Source: Streptomyces sp. NBC_00223 (lineage in GTDB: Bacteria > Actinomycetota > Actinomycetes > Streptomycetales > Streptomycetaceae). From it: a DNA stretch of 64,000 nt. Positions 28,301-36,592 of this stretch are shown here, piece by piece. Positions within the stretch are counted from its first letter, which is position 1, and every line of letters begins with the position of its first letter. Position numbers and translations under genes: made by a program. The notes under the pieces are model-generated. The model made no database searches. It saw only the letters and a list, made by a program, of their open reading frames with translations, and was not told where the DNA came from. Location of the stretch: NCBI RefSeq assembly GCF_036199905.1, contig NZ_CP108109.1, forward strand, positions 7,320,501 through 7,384,500, in the 5' to 3' direction.

Positions 28301-29688
28301 TGACGTCGAAGTACGCCTGGCTGTACGGCGACGAGACCAGCCCGGGCAACTCGCCCGGCTCCGGCGGCCCGCGGCACATCTACGACGAGGCCAACCTGCT
28401 GCTGGGCACCACGGTCCCGGCGGGCAGCACCATCAAGCTGCAGAAGGACGCGGCGAACAGCACCAACTACGCGATCGACTTCATCAACACCGAGCAGGCC
28501 ACCCAGATCCCGAACCCGGACCCGACGAAGTACGTCGTGCCGGCCGGGTTCACCCAGCAGGACGTGCAGAACGCGCTGGACACCGCGCGGCAGGACTCCA
28601 CCAAGCTCGGTGTCTACCTGCCGGCCGGTGACTACCAGACCGCGCAGAAGTTCCAGATCTACCAGCGCGCCATCAAGGTGGTCGGCGCCGGGCCGTGGTT
28701 CACCCGCTTCCACACGCCGACGACCCAGGACAACACGGACGCCGGATTCCGCGCGGACGCGACCGCCAACGGGACGTCGTTCTCCGGATTCGCGTTCTTC
28801 GGCAACTACACCTCGCGCATCGACGGTCCCGGAAAGGTCTTCGACTTCTCCAACGTGGCCAACATGACCATCGACAACATCTGGGTCGAGCACACGGTCT
28901 GCATGTACTGGGGTGCGAACACCGACAGCATCTCCATCAGCAATTCGCGTATCCGTGACACGTTCGCCGACGGCATCAACATGACGAACGGCTCCACGGA
29001 CAACCACGTCTTCAACAACGAGTCGCGGGCGACCGGTGACGACAGCTTCGCGCTGTTCTCCGCCATCGACGCCGGTGGCGCGGACGAGAAGAACAACCTG
29101 TTCGAGAACCTGACCTCGCTGCTGACCTGGCGCGCGGCGGGCATCGCGGTGTACGGCGGGTACGACAACACCTTCCGCAACATCTACGTGGCCGACACGC
29201 TCGTCTACGCCGGTATCACCGTCAGTTCGCTGGACTTCGGTTACGCGATGAACGGCTTCGGCACCGTGCCGACGAACATCCAGAATGTGTCGCTGGCCAG
29301 AACGGGCGGTCACTTCTGGAACGGTCAGACCTTCCCCGGTATCTGGCTGTTCTCGGCCTCGAAGGTGTTCCAGGGAATTCGGATCAGCGATGTGGACATC
29401 ACCGATCCGACCTACAGCGGCATCATGTTCCAGACCAACTACGTCGGGAGCCAGCCGCAGAACCCGATCACGGACACCGTCCTGACCAACATCTCGATCA
29501 CCGGCGCCCACCAGAGCGGTGACGCGTACAACGCCAAGTCCGGCTTCGGACTGTGGGCGAACCCGCTGCCGGAGGCGGGCCAGGGTCCGGCGGTCGGTTC
29601 GGTGACGATCAACGGTCTGCACGAGAGCGACAACTACAAGGACATCGAGAACCCGACGTCCACCTTCACCATCAAGGTCAACAACTGA
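25399..29688 (+). CDS. Secreted GH87 alpha-1,3-glucanase (mutanase)
   Basis: A 1429-residue exported enzyme. After the signal peptide (ends near ASAAG, residue 33) come two discoidin-type domains (about 34-170 and 175-313), two fibronectin III domains (about 316-407 and 412-500), a third discoidin-like domain (about 505-640), two CARDB-type domains (about 645-870), a CBM35/6-like segment from YEAEDG (about 880-1030), and a C-terminal right-handed beta-helix of family GH87. Three Asp residues, 1191 in FADGIN and 1214-1215 in ATGDDSF, reproduce the spacing (23 then 1) of the catalytic Asp triad I recall for characterized GH87 alpha-1,3-glucanases. The substrate is expected to be alpha-1,3-glucan of fungal walls or mutan. 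A strong terminator follows. Confidence 0.9.
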   Translation: MRSMRSIPRLIAGVIATSLLFLGSQVLPASAAGGPNLTAGKAVSASSTNGNNPVSNINDGNQDSYWESANNALPQWAQVDLGSSTSIDEVQLKLPASWGARTQTLSLQGSADGSGFNTLVSSATYSFDPSSSNTVKIDFPASNARYVRVNVTANTGWPAAQISELSVFAATASSNNLAQGRTLTASSTSSPYAASNANDGNQSSYWESASNAFPQWLRVDLGASVAINKLVLKLPGSADWATRTQTLSVQGSTDGSNFTDLVASTGYSFNPASSNTVTISLNSTTTRYVRLNFTGNTGWPAAQISEFEVYGPTTGDVTAPTAPTSLAFTQPQSGQIKLTWNAATDNVGVTGYDIYANGALRTSVAGNVTTYTDTQPDSATVTYYVRAKDAAGNQSANSNSVTRTGTSTDNQAPTAPANLAYTQPQSGQIKLTWSASSDNVGVTGYEVFANGTQIATTAGNVLTYTDSQPDSATVSYYVRAKDAAGNESGNSNTVTRNGTTPTGGTNQAVGKPITASSSTQTFVAANANDDDVTTYWEGSGNPSTLTVSLGANVDTSSVVVKLNPSSAWGNRTQTIAVSGREQSATSFTALSPATAYNFSPSSGNSVTIPVSGRVADVRLTFSSNTGAGGGQVAEFQVIGVPGPNPDLTVSSLTASPAAPVETDPVTLNATVKNIGTNASTATNVNFYLGTTKVGTTAVGALAAGASTTVSANIGAKDAGSYQLTAKVDEANTVVEQNETNNSYTSPTALVVKPVDTSDLVASPVAWSPGNPSAGNNVTFSVAIKNQGTVASASGAHGITLTLADATTGSVIKTLTGSYSGAIAAGATTSPVSLGSWTAVNGKYTVKTVIAVDANELSIKQANNTSNQSFFVGRGANMPYDSYEAEDGVLGGGAQVVGPNRTVGDIAGEASGRKAVTLNATGQSVSFTTRSSTNTLVVRYSIPDASGGGGITSNLNVYVNGTFLKAIDLTSKYAWLYGDETSPGNSPGSGGPRHIYDEANLLLGTTVPAGSTIKLQKDAANSTNYAIDFINTEQATQIPNPDPTKYVVPAGFTQQDVQNALDTARQDSTKLGVYLPAGDYQTAQKFQIYQRAIKVVGAGPWFTRFHTPTTQDNTDAGFRADATANGTSFSGFAFFGNYTSRIDGPGKVFDFSNVANMTIDNIWVEHTVCMYWGANTDSISISNSRIRDTFADGINMTNGSTDNHVFNNESRATGDDSFALFSAIDAGGADEKNNLFENLTSLLTWRAAGIAVYGGYDNTFRNIYVADTLVYAGITVSSLDFGYAMNGFGTVPTNIQNVSLARTGGHFWNGQTFPGIWLFSASKVFQGIRISDVDITDPTYSGIMFQTNYVGSQPQNPITDTVLTNISITGAHQSGDAYNAKSGFGLWANPLPEAGQGPAVGSVTINGLHESDNYKDIENPTSTFTIKVNN

Positions 29689-29734
29689 CCCCCTTCCGGG
29701 AGGACATGACCGCACGGCAGTGAACTAGTGCCAG

Positions 29735-29773
29735 GGGCGTGCCCGCGTTCATCATTCGAACGCGGGCACGCCC
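29735..29773 (+). terminator. Terminator of the GH87 gene
   Basis: A perfect 16-bp stem (gggcgtgcccgcgttc with gaacgcgggcacgccc) and 7-nt loop, 46 bases after the stop codon. Confidence 0.85.
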
Positions 29774-29833
29774 TGCTGCCCTCCCGGAGAGTGGAGTCGG
29801 CCGGGATTGTATTCAGTTGATGAACGCGGGGGG

Positions 29834-29862
29834 TTGACGCGGCATTGGTCTAGTCCTACCTT
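29834..29862 (+). promoter_or_regulatory. Chitinase promoter with DasR-like element
   Basis: TTGACG at 29834 and TACCTT at 29857 are separated by 17 bases, fitting a housekeeping-type promoter. Between and overlapping them, 29844-29859 reads attggtctagtcctac, close to the DasR-responsive element consensus ACTGGTCTAGACCAGT. DasR is the GntR-family N-acetylglucosamine-sensing regulator that controls Streptomyces chitinase genes, so this is likely its target here. Confidence 0.65.
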
Positions 29863-29952
29863 CACCGTTGCGCCCGTCAGTCATGTCGGCGTCCACTGTT
29901 CATCCACATGAACATGTGGGTACGGCTTGTCCGCTACGGAAGGCCACCCCCC

Positions 29953-31410
29953 ATGAGAAAACCGCGTCTCAGGCCCAAGGCGCTCCTCGCCGCCGCCCTC
30001 GCCCCCGCGCTCGCCGCGGGCGTCCTGCTGGCCACCGGTGGCACCGCGCACGCCGCGGCCAACGCCGGCCCCGGCTTCCCCGCCCAGTACGCCGCCCCCT
30101 ACGCCGAGGTCTGGAACTCGCCGTCGGCGCTGACGACCGTGAAGAACGCGACCGGGCTGAAGTACTTCACCCTCGCCTTCGTCATCGACGGCGGCGGCTG
30201 CAACGCCACCTTCAACGGCGACACCTCGATCACCGACTCCGGCTGGACCTCGGCCATCAACACCCTGCGCGCGGGCGGCGGCGACGTCATCGCCTCCTTC
30301 GGCGGCGCCTCCGGCACCGAGATCGGTATCTCCTGCGGCTCGGTGTCCGCGCTGGAGACCCAGTACAAGCGGGTGATCGACGGCCTCAACCTGACCCGGC
30401 TGGACTTCGACATCGAGGGCAGCGCGCTCAGCAACACCACGGCCAACGACCGCCGCAACACCGCCCTCGCCGACCTCCAGCAGCAGTACGCGGCGGCCGG
30501 CAAGCGGCTCGACATCGACTACACCCTGCCGGTCAACCCGACCGGCCTGGAGTCCAACGGCCTGAGCCTGCTGAACAACGCCAAGAGCCACGGGCTGAAC
30601 GTCAATCTCGTCAACATCATGACGATGGACTACGGGCCGTCCATGGACATGGGCCAGGCCGCGATCAGCGCCGCGCAGGCCCTGCACACCCAGCTCGGCC
30701 AGATCTGGACCACCAAGTCCTCCGCCCAGCTGTGGGCGATGGAGGGCAACACGCCGATGATCGGCGTCAACGACTCCAGCAACGAGGTCTTCTCCACCGC
30801 CAACGCCCAGGCCCTGGAGACCTTCGCGAAGGCCAACGGCATCCAGGAGCTGTCCTTCTGGGCGCTCGGCCGCGACAAGGCCTGCGCGACCAACGGCGGT
30901 TCCGCCTCCAGCTCGTGCAGCGGCACCTCGCAGTCCGCCTGGCAGTTCTCCAGCATCTTCAACGCGATCACCGGCGGCGGCACCACTCCGCCGCCCACCA
31001 CCACGCCGCCCGCCGGCGGCGGCGCGACCGGCCCGATCCGCTCCGGCTACGCCAACAAGTGCGTGGACGTCGCCGCCGCGAGCTCCGCCAACGGCACCGC
31101 GGTCCAGCTCTACGACTGCAACGGCACCAACGCCCAGCAGTGGACGGTCGGCACCGACGGCAGCCTCAAGGCCCTCGGCAAGTGCATGGACGTCGCCTCG
31201 GCCGGCACCGCCAACGGCTCCCTGGTGCAGCTCTACGACTGCAACGGGACCAACGCGCAGAAGTGGCAGAAGGGTTCGGGCAACACCCTGGTCAACACCG
31301 GCTCCGGCCGGTGCCTGGACGCCACGGGACCTAGCTCGGCCAACGGCACCCGGCTGCAGATCTGGGACTGCTTCGGCGGCACCAACCAGCAGTGGACGCT
31401 GCCTTCCTGA
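29953..31410 (+). CDS. Secreted GH18 chitinase with ricin-type lectin domain
   Basis: A 485-residue exported protein. The signal peptide ends near AHAAA (residue 36). The GH18 domain (about 40-340) contains the catalytic signature LDFDIEG with Asp151, Asp153 and the acid Glu155. A short Thr/Pro linker (about 342-360) leads to a ricin B beta-trefoil domain (about 362-485) with the three expected NAQQW, NAQKW and NQQW lectin motifs. The enzyme should hydrolyse chitin or chitin-like surfaces while the lectin binds polysaccharide. The ATG at 29953 has GGAAGG upstream; an earlier in-frame ATG at 29908 lacks a ribosome site. The promoter carries a DasR-like operator. Confidence 0.92.
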   Translation: MRKPRLRPKALLAAALAPALAAGVLLATGGTAHAAANAGPGFPAQYAAPYAEVWNSPSALTTVKNATGLKYFTLAFVIDGGGCNATFNGDTSITDSGWTSAINTLRAGGGDVIASFGGASGTEIGISCGSVSALETQYKRVIDGLNLTRLDFDIEGSALSNTTANDRRNTALADLQQQYAAAGKRLDIDYTLPVNPTGLESNGLSLLNNAKSHGLNVNLVNIMTMDYGPSMDMGQAAISAAQALHTQLGQIWTTKSSAQLWAMEGNTPMIGVNDSSNEVFSTANAQALETFAKANGIQELSFWALGRDKACATNGGSASSSCSGTSQSAWQFSSIFNAITGGGTTPPPTTTPPAGGGATGPIRSGYANKCVDVAAASSANGTAVQLYDCNGTNAQQWTVGTDGSLKALGKCMDVASAGTANGSLVQLYDCNGTNAQKWQKGSGNTLVNTGSGRCLDATGPSSANGTRLQIWDCFGGTNQQWTLPS

Positions 31411-31419
31411 CGCCCCTCC

Positions 31420-31449
31420 GGCCCGCGCCTCCGATCCGGGGCGCGGGCC
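31420..31449 (+). terminator. First hairpin after the chitinase gene
   Basis: A perfect 10-bp stem (ggcccgcgcc with ggcgcgggcc), 9 bases after the stop codon. Confidence 0.65.
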
Positions 31450-31459
31450 CCTTGATACG

Positions 31460-31501
31460 ACCGGTCCCGGGCGGGGACGTTCACACCCGCCCGGGACCGG
31501 T
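31460..31501. terminator. Second hairpin after the chitinase gene
   Basis: A perfect 16-bp stem (accggtcccgggcggg with cccgcccgggaccggt) with a 10-nt loop between two convergent genes; probably a bidirectional terminator. Confidence 0.75.
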
Positions 31502-31522
31502 GCCATGGCCGGCGGCCGCCGG

Positions 31523-31792
31523 TCAGCTCGCGTACACCTCGATCCGGGCCGCCTGCGCGGCCGGCCAGCCGGTGTTCGCGGTGAAGGTCAGCCGCAGACA
31601 GCGGGTGCTGACCTGGCCGAAGGTCAGCGTCGCCGCGTTCCCGGCCGCCGGGTCGAAGGTGGCGGCGGGCAGGTCGGCGGCGCCGGCGGGGCGCGCCGCG
31701 CGGGTGGCGGTCCAGCCGAGCCCGGCCGCCGTCGCGGCGCCCGCGCCGAGCGCGGGGTCGGACAGGGGGAAAGGGGACGGATTCGGTGTCAC
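31523..31792 (-). pseudogene. Discoidin-domain fragment
   Basis: An 89-residue reading frame from a GTG at 31792. Its last 30 residues (TRCLRLTFTANTGWPAAQ and a final IEVYAS) match the C-terminal strand pattern of the discoidin domains in the nearby GH87 enzyme. It lacks a signal peptide, the N-terminal half of a discoidin domain and any catalytic domain. I read it as the remnant of another discoidin-bearing secreted enzyme. An AAGGA nine bases before the GTG means a small expressed protein cannot be excluded. Confidence 0.5.
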
Positions 31793-32064
31793 GAGGTCAC
31801 GTCCTTGCCGGTCGTAGGTGAGGTGGGGGTCTCGCCCGAGCGACCAGAGACTACGAGCCCCAGCGCATTGAGTCCATGGATTTGTGCAAATTAGCGACGT
31901 AATAACAGTAAAAAATCAAAGCATGTCCGGCAGAAAGGAATGCGGAACTGAGAGAATCCGTGTGTGCGGCCTTGCGGGCATCCCTGGGAAGAAGGATCCG
32001 TGTCAGGCCGGAACCCGGCGGACAGCCCGGGGCGCGGCGCCGATAAACCCCGCAGGGAGCCGCC

Positions 32065-32577
32065 ATGAACAGCGCGGAACTGCTCACCGACGCCTTCGAC
32101 CGGATCAAGGAGGTCGTGCACGGCGCCGTCGCGGGACTGACCCCCGACGAGCTGGCCGAGCGGATCGACCCGGACGCGAACTCGGTCGCCTGGCTGGTCT
32201 GGCACCTCACCCGGATCCAGGACGACCATCTCGCCGACGCCTCCGGCAGTGAGCAGGTATGGACCTCCGGCGGCTGGGCGGACCGCTTCGGACTGCCCCT
32301 CCCGGACGGGGCCACCGGATACGGCCACGGCCCGGACGAGGTCGCCGCGGTCCGGGTGAAGAGCGCCCGCGTGCTCACCGGCTACCACGACGCGGTGCAC
32401 GCCCGCACGGTCGACCAGGTGCGGGGGCTGCGCGGCACGGCTCTGAACCGGGTGGTCGACGAGGGCTGGGACCCGCCGGTCACCCTCGGCGTCCGGCTGA
32501 TCAGCGTGATCTCCGACGACCTCCAGCACGCGGGCCAGGCCGCCCTTCTGCGCGGGATGCTGCTGCGCCGCCGCTGA
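32065..32577 (+). CDS. DinB/DUF664 family protein
   Basis: A 170-residue four-helix-bundle protein of the DinB superfamily (DUF664 branch). Metal-ligand histidines are visible in LVWHLTRIQDDH and near the C-terminus in DLQHAGQAA. Actinobacterial members are thiol-dependent metalloenzymes, some using mycothiol for detoxification, but a specific substrate cannot be assigned. The ATG at 32065 is preceded by GGGAG. It stands alone; the 270 bases upstream contain an AT-rich stretch (about 31885-31925) that may hold the promoter. Confidence 0.82.
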   Translation: MNSAELLTDAFDRIKEVVHGAVAGLTPDELAERIDPDANSVAWLVWHLTRIQDDHLADASGSEQVWTSGGWADRFGLPLPDGATGYGHGPDEVAAVRVKSARVLTGYHDAVHARTVDQVRGLRGTALNRVVDEGWDPPVTLGVRLISVISDDLQHAGQAALLRGMLLRRR

Positions 32578-32701
32578 GGCGCGCCGGGACCCGCCGTCGC
32601 GCGGGCGGCGGCCGAGGGCGTACGGAGGGGAGTGCGGGGTGCCTCCGCGCACCCCTACAGCCCCGAGGCCGCCCTGCTTCCCTCCCGGACCCCGATGATA
32701 G

Positions 32702-32727
32702 AGTTACTTAACCTAAGTTAAGTAACT
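32702..32727. promoter_or_regulatory. Operator palindrome of the MFS-marR operon
   Basis: Two perfect 11-bp arms (agttacttaac and gttaagtaact) flank ctaa, ending 26 bases before the MFS start codon. The AT-rich palindrome just before a transporter-marR operon is what a MarR-family autorepressor normally binds. It could overlap the promoter. Confidence 0.75.
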
Positions 32728-32753
32728 GCTCTCGGTTTGGGTGGGACCGCCAC

Positions 32754-34481
32754 ATGGCGACAGAAGACGACGCGACGACACGAATAGGGCGCAAGCCACC
32801 GCGTATCGCCGCAGACCATCCGCGGTACAAGTGGGTGGCGCTGTCCAACACCACGCTCGGCATGCTCATCGCCACGATCAACTCCTCGATCGTGCTGATC
32901 TCGCTGCCGGCGATCTTCAACGGCATCAGGCTCGACCCCCTCCAGCCCGGCAACGTCAGCTATCTGCTGTGGATGCTCATGGGCTACATGCTGGTCACCG
33001 CGGTCCTGGTGGTCACCCTCGGCCGCCTCGGCGACATCCTCGGCCGGGTCAAGATCTACAACGCGGGCTTCCTGATCTTCACCGTCACCTCGGTGATCCT
33101 CTCCGTCGACCCCATGCACGGCGGCGGCGGAGCGCTCTGGCTGATCGGCTGGCGGGTCGCCCAGGCCGTCGGCGGCTCCATGCTGATGGCCAACTCGGCC
33201 GCGATCATCACCGACGCCTTCCCGGCCCGCCAGCGCGGCATGGCCCTCGGCGTCAACATGGTCGCCGGTATCGCCGGCTCCTTCCTCGGCCTGGTGCTCG
33301 GCGGTCTGCTCGCCGAGTGGAACTGGCGCTCCATCTTCTGGGTCAACGTGCCGATCGGCCTGATCGGCACCATCTGGGCCTACCGCTCGCTGCACGACAC
33401 CGGGACGCGCCGCCCGGCCAAGATGGACTGGTGGGGCAACATCACCTTCGCCGTCGGCCTGACCGCGCTGCTCGCGGGCATCACCTACGGCATCCAGCCC
33501 TACGGCGGCCACACCATGGGCTGGACCAACCCCTGGGTGCTCGCCGGGCTGATCGGGGGCGTCGCGCTGCTCGTCGTGTTCTGCGTCGTGGAGTCCCGGG
33601 TCGCCGAACCGATGTTCCCGCTGAAGCTCTTCCGCAACGCGGCCTTCGCGGGCGGCAACGCGGCCACCCTGCTCGGCTCGATCGCCCGCGGCGGCCTCCA
33701 GTTCATGCTGATCATCTGGCTCCAGGGCATCTGGCTGCCACTGCACGGCTACGACTACGCCGACACCCCGCTGTGGGCCGGTATCTACCTCCTCCCGCTC
33801 ACCATCGGCTTCCTCGCCGCGGGACCCGTCGCGGGAGCGCTCTCCGACCGGTACGGGGCCCGGTTCTTCGCGGCCTCCGGCTTCGTGGTGATGGCCGGCT
33901 CCTTCGCCGGTCTGCTGCTGATCCCGACGGACTTCAGCTACTGGGTCTTCGCGCTCATGGTGTTCCTCAACGGCCTCGGCGGCGGTCTGTTCGCCGCGCC
34001 CAACACCTCGATCATCATGGCCAGCGTGCCGGCCGAGGCCCGCGGCGCCGCCTCCGGCATGCGGGCCACCTTCCAGAACGCCGGCATGGTGCTGTCCATC
34101 GGTGTCTTCTTCTCGCTGATGGTGGCCGGCCTCGCCGGATCGCTGCCGAACACGCTCAGCTCCGGGCTGATGGCCCAGGGCGTACCGGCCGCCAACGCCC
34201 ACCAGGTGGCGAACCTGCCCCCGGTCGGCACGCTCTTCTCGGCCTTCCTCGGGTACAACCCGATCCAGGAGATGCTGGGCCCGGACACCCTGTCCAAGCT
34301 CCCGCCGGCCAACGCGCACACGCTGACCGGCCGTGAGTTCTTCCCGCATCTGATCTCCGGGCCCTTCCACGACGGCCTCGTCGTGGTGTTCGCCCTCGCG
34401 ATCGTGATGTCCTTGGTCGCGGCGGGCGCATCCCTGATCCGCGCCCGCACGGCCCGCACGGTAGGTACCGGGCGGAGCTGA
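32754..34481 (+). CDS. MFS multidrug exporter (DHA2/EmrB-QacA type)
   Basis: A 575-residue membrane protein with about 14 hydrophobic helices, the architecture of the DHA2 proton-coupled drug exporters. Motif A-like sequence LGRLGDILGRVK follows helix 2, and GSMLMANSAAIITD and AGSFLGLVLGG resemble the antiporter motif C region. It presumably expels a lipophilic drug or natural product. It is the first gene of a two-gene unit with the downstream MarR regulator (28-nt gap), and a long palindromic operator lies in front. Inducible export controlled by ligand release of MarR is the likely logic. The substrate is unknown. Confidence 0.9.
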   Translation: MATEDDATTRIGRKPPRIAADHPRYKWVALSNTTLGMLIATINSSIVLISLPAIFNGIRLDPLQPGNVSYLLWMLMGYMLVTAVLVVTLGRLGDILGRVKIYNAGFLIFTVTSVILSVDPMHGGGGALWLIGWRVAQAVGGSMLMANSAAIITDAFPARQRGMALGVNMVAGIAGSFLGLVLGGLLAEWNWRSIFWVNVPIGLIGTIWAYRSLHDTGTRRPAKMDWWGNITFAVGLTALLAGITYGIQPYGGHTMGWTNPWVLAGLIGGVALLVVFCVVESRVAEPMFPLKLFRNAAFAGGNAATLLGSIARGGLQFMLIIWLQGIWLPLHGYDYADTPLWAGIYLLPLTIGFLAAGPVAGALSDRYGARFFAASGFVVMAGSFAGLLLIPTDFSYWVFALMVFLNGLGGGLFAAPNTSIIMASVPAEARGAASGMRATFQNAGMVLSIGVFFSLMVAGLAGSLPNTLSSGLMAQGVPAANAHQVANLPPVGTLFSAFLGYNPIQEMLGPDTLSKLPPANAHTLTGREFFPHLISGPFHDGLVVVFALAIVMSLVAAGASLIRARTARTVGTGRS

Positions 34482-34509
34482 CCCGGCCGACCGAGGAGGC
34501 GCCCCCGCC

Positions 34510-34989
34510 ATGACCGACCACGACGCGCGCGGGGCGCTCTCCTCGGAAGCGGTCGCCCGCCTGCGGCTGATCGTCGCCCGGCTCTACCGGCAGATGGCCC
34601 AGGCGTCCGGCGGCGAACGCGATCTCACCCTCGCCCAGATCTCCGCGCTGGCCAGGACCGAGGAGTTCGGCCCGATCCGGCTCGGCGAACTGGCCGCGCT
34701 CGAACAGGTCGCCGCCCCCTCACTGACCCGCACCCTGCGCCCGCTGGCCGCCGACGGGCTGATCCGCAAGGTGCCCGACCCCTCCGACGGCCGCTCCCTG
34801 CTGGTCAGCATCGCCCCTGCGGGCCATGAACTGCTGGACACCGTCCGCCGGGAGCGTTCCGCCCTGCTGACCCGCCGTACCTCCCGGCTCACCCAGGAAC
34901 AGCGCGAGACCCTGCTGGCCGCCCTCCCCGTACTCGAACTGCTGCTCACCGAGCCGCCGGCCGACGACCACGGGAACGCCGGCGGCTGA
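34510..34989 (+). CDS. MarR family transcriptional regulator
   Basis: A 159-residue winged-helix regulator. The central region (LTLAQISALARTEEFGPIR onwards) carries the helix-turn-helix with AAPSLTRTLRPLAADGLI and the wing sequence PDPSDGRSLLV, both typical of MarR. It follows the MFS gene and most likely represses the pair by binding the palindrome at 32702-32727. The effector is probably a substrate of the pump. Confidence 0.92.
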   Translation: MTDHDARGALSSEAVARLRLIVARLYRQMAQASGGERDLTLAQISALARTEEFGPIRLGELAALEQVAAPSLTRTLRPLAADGLIRKVPDPSDGRSLLVSIAPAGHELLDTVRRERSALLTRRTSRLTQEQRETLLAALPVLELLLTEPPADDHGNAGG

Positions 34990-35006
34990 GCCGGGCGCCG
35001 GGCGGG

Positions 35007-36521
35007 TCAGCCCGGCGCCTCGTGCGCGCCCGGCTCCAGCGGCGGCGAGGGCACCCCGCAGTGCGACGCGCACTGCGGGCGGGCCACCGGGTGCTCGCTG
35101 TCCTCGCGCAGCGCGCCCGAGGGCACCAGCAGCGCGGCCAGCGCCGCCCCCACCACGCACAGGCCCGCGCAGATCGGCATCGCCCGCCCGAAGGCGGAGT
35201 TCACCGCGTGCGGCGAGGTGTACGCGTGGTTCGACAGCCCCACCAGCAGCGGCAGCGCGGCCACCACCAGCAACTGCGCCACCCGGGCGGCCGCGTTGTT
35301 GACGCCGCTGGCGATCCCCGCGTGGTCGACCTCCACCGAGGCCAGTACGGTCGCGGTCAGCGGCGCCACGAACAGGCTCATCCCCAGCCCCTGCACCACC
35401 ACCGCGGGCAGTACGTCGGTCACGTACGACGACGAGCCCGGCGAGATCCGGGTGAGCAGCATCAGCCCGGCGGCCGTCAGCAGCGGACCCACCGTCAGCG
35501 GCCAGCGCGGCCCGATCCGCTGCGCGAGCGAGCCCGCCGACGCCGACAGCAGCAGTATCAGCACCGTCACCGGCAGCGTCGCGAGCCCCGCCCGCAGCGC
35601 GCTGTACCCGGCCGCGATCTGCAATTGCACCGGCAGCAGGAAGAACACCCCGCCGATCGCCGCGTACAGACACAGCGTCACCAGGTTCATCGCGGTGAAC
35701 AGCCGCGAGGAGAACACCGACAGCGGCAGCATCGGCGCGCGGCTGCGCCGCTCGGTCCGCCAGAAGGCCACCCCGCAGGCCAGCCCCGCCAGCGCCGGCA
35801 CGGCGATGACCAGGGGCGAGGGGTGCCCCGAGGCGGTGATCAGCGCGTAGGTGATGCCGGCCAGGCAGAGTGCGGCCAGCGCGGCGCCGCGCACGTCGAA
35901 GCGGCCCGTGGCGTTGCGGTCGCGGCTCTCCGGGACATGCCGGGCGGCGATCGCCACCACGACCACCGCGACCGGCACGTTGATCAGGAAGATCCACCGC
36001 CAGCCGGGGCCGTCCACCAGATAACCGCCCAGGAACGGCCCGATCGCGCCCGCCACCCCGCCGAGCCCGGACCACGCGCCCACCGCCTTGGCCCGGTCCT
36101 CCGGCCGGAAGGTCGACTGCACCAGCGCGAGCGACCCCGGCGTCAGCAGGGCGCCGCCCACGCCCTGGAGGGCCCGCGCGGCGATCAGCATCGTGCTGTC
36201 CTGCGCGATCCCGCACAGCGCGGACGCCAGCGCGAACCAGGCCACGCCGATGACGAAGATCCGCCGCCGCCCGTAGCGGTCGCCGAGGCCGCCGCCGAGC
36301 AGGATCAGCCCGGCCAGGGTGAGCAGATAGCCGTTGACCGTCCATTGCAGGTCGGCCAGCGACGCGCCCAGGTCCTCGCCGATCCGGGGGAGCGCGATGT
36401 TGACGATCGTGCCGTCGAGCAGCGCTATGCCCGACCCCAGCACCGAGCAGGCCAGCACCCAGCGGCCGGCCGGGGAGGCCAGCCGTACGCCGCCTGCCTC
36501 GGGCGGCTCCGCCCTGGTCAT
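35007..36521 (-). CDS. MFS drug exporter, second DHA2-type
   Basis: A 504-residue polytopic protein with about 14 helices. The DHA2 family features are clear: the helix 1 motif GSGIALLDGTIVNIALP, motif A GGGLGDRYGRRR after helix 2, and GLGGVAGAIGPFLGGYL in the motif C region. It converges on the marR gene (17-nt gap) and diverges from the flavin-reductase-like gene (71-nt gap). It is not closely similar to the other MFS pump in the window. The substrate is unknown. Confidence 0.9.
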   Translation of the reverse strand: MTRAEPPEAGGVRLASPAGRWVLACSVLGSGIALLDGTIVNIALPRIGEDLGASLADLQWTVNGYLLTLAGLILLGGGLGDRYGRRRIFVIGVAWFALASALCGIAQDSTMLIAARALQGVGGALLTPGSLALVQSTFRPEDRAKAVGAWSGLGGVAGAIGPFLGGYLVDGPGWRWIFLINVPVAVVVVAIAARHVPESRDRNATGRFDVRGAALAALCLAGITYALITASGHPSPLVIAVPALAGLACGVAFWRTERRSRAPMLPLSVFSSRLFTAMNLVTLCLYAAIGGVFFLLPVQLQIAAGYSALRAGLATLPVTVLILLLSASAGSLAQRIGPRWPLTVGPLLTAAGLMLLTRISPGSSSYVTDVLPAVVVQGLGMSLFVAPLTATVLASVEVDHAGIASGVNNAAARVAQLLVVAALPLLVGLSNHAYTSPHAVNSAFGRAMPICAGLCVVGAALAALLVPSGALREDSEHPVARPQCASHCGVPSPPLEPGAHEAPG

Positions 36522-36592
36522 CGCATCCGCCTCTCCTGTGGGCCCGGACCGTTCGGCGGGTGCCGAAGCGTCACCGCTCTAGCGTCGGGGCC

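Noticed and set aside
25342..29715. 1457-residue minus-strand reading frame opposite the GH87 gene
   Set aside because: It is the antisense of a well-supported coding region; composition is Val/Arg/Gly-rich with no domain, as usual for shadows of high-GC genes.
32702..32727. Iron-box (DmdR/IdeR) operator
   Set aside because: Partial resemblance only; arm sequence and adjacency to marR favour a MarR site.
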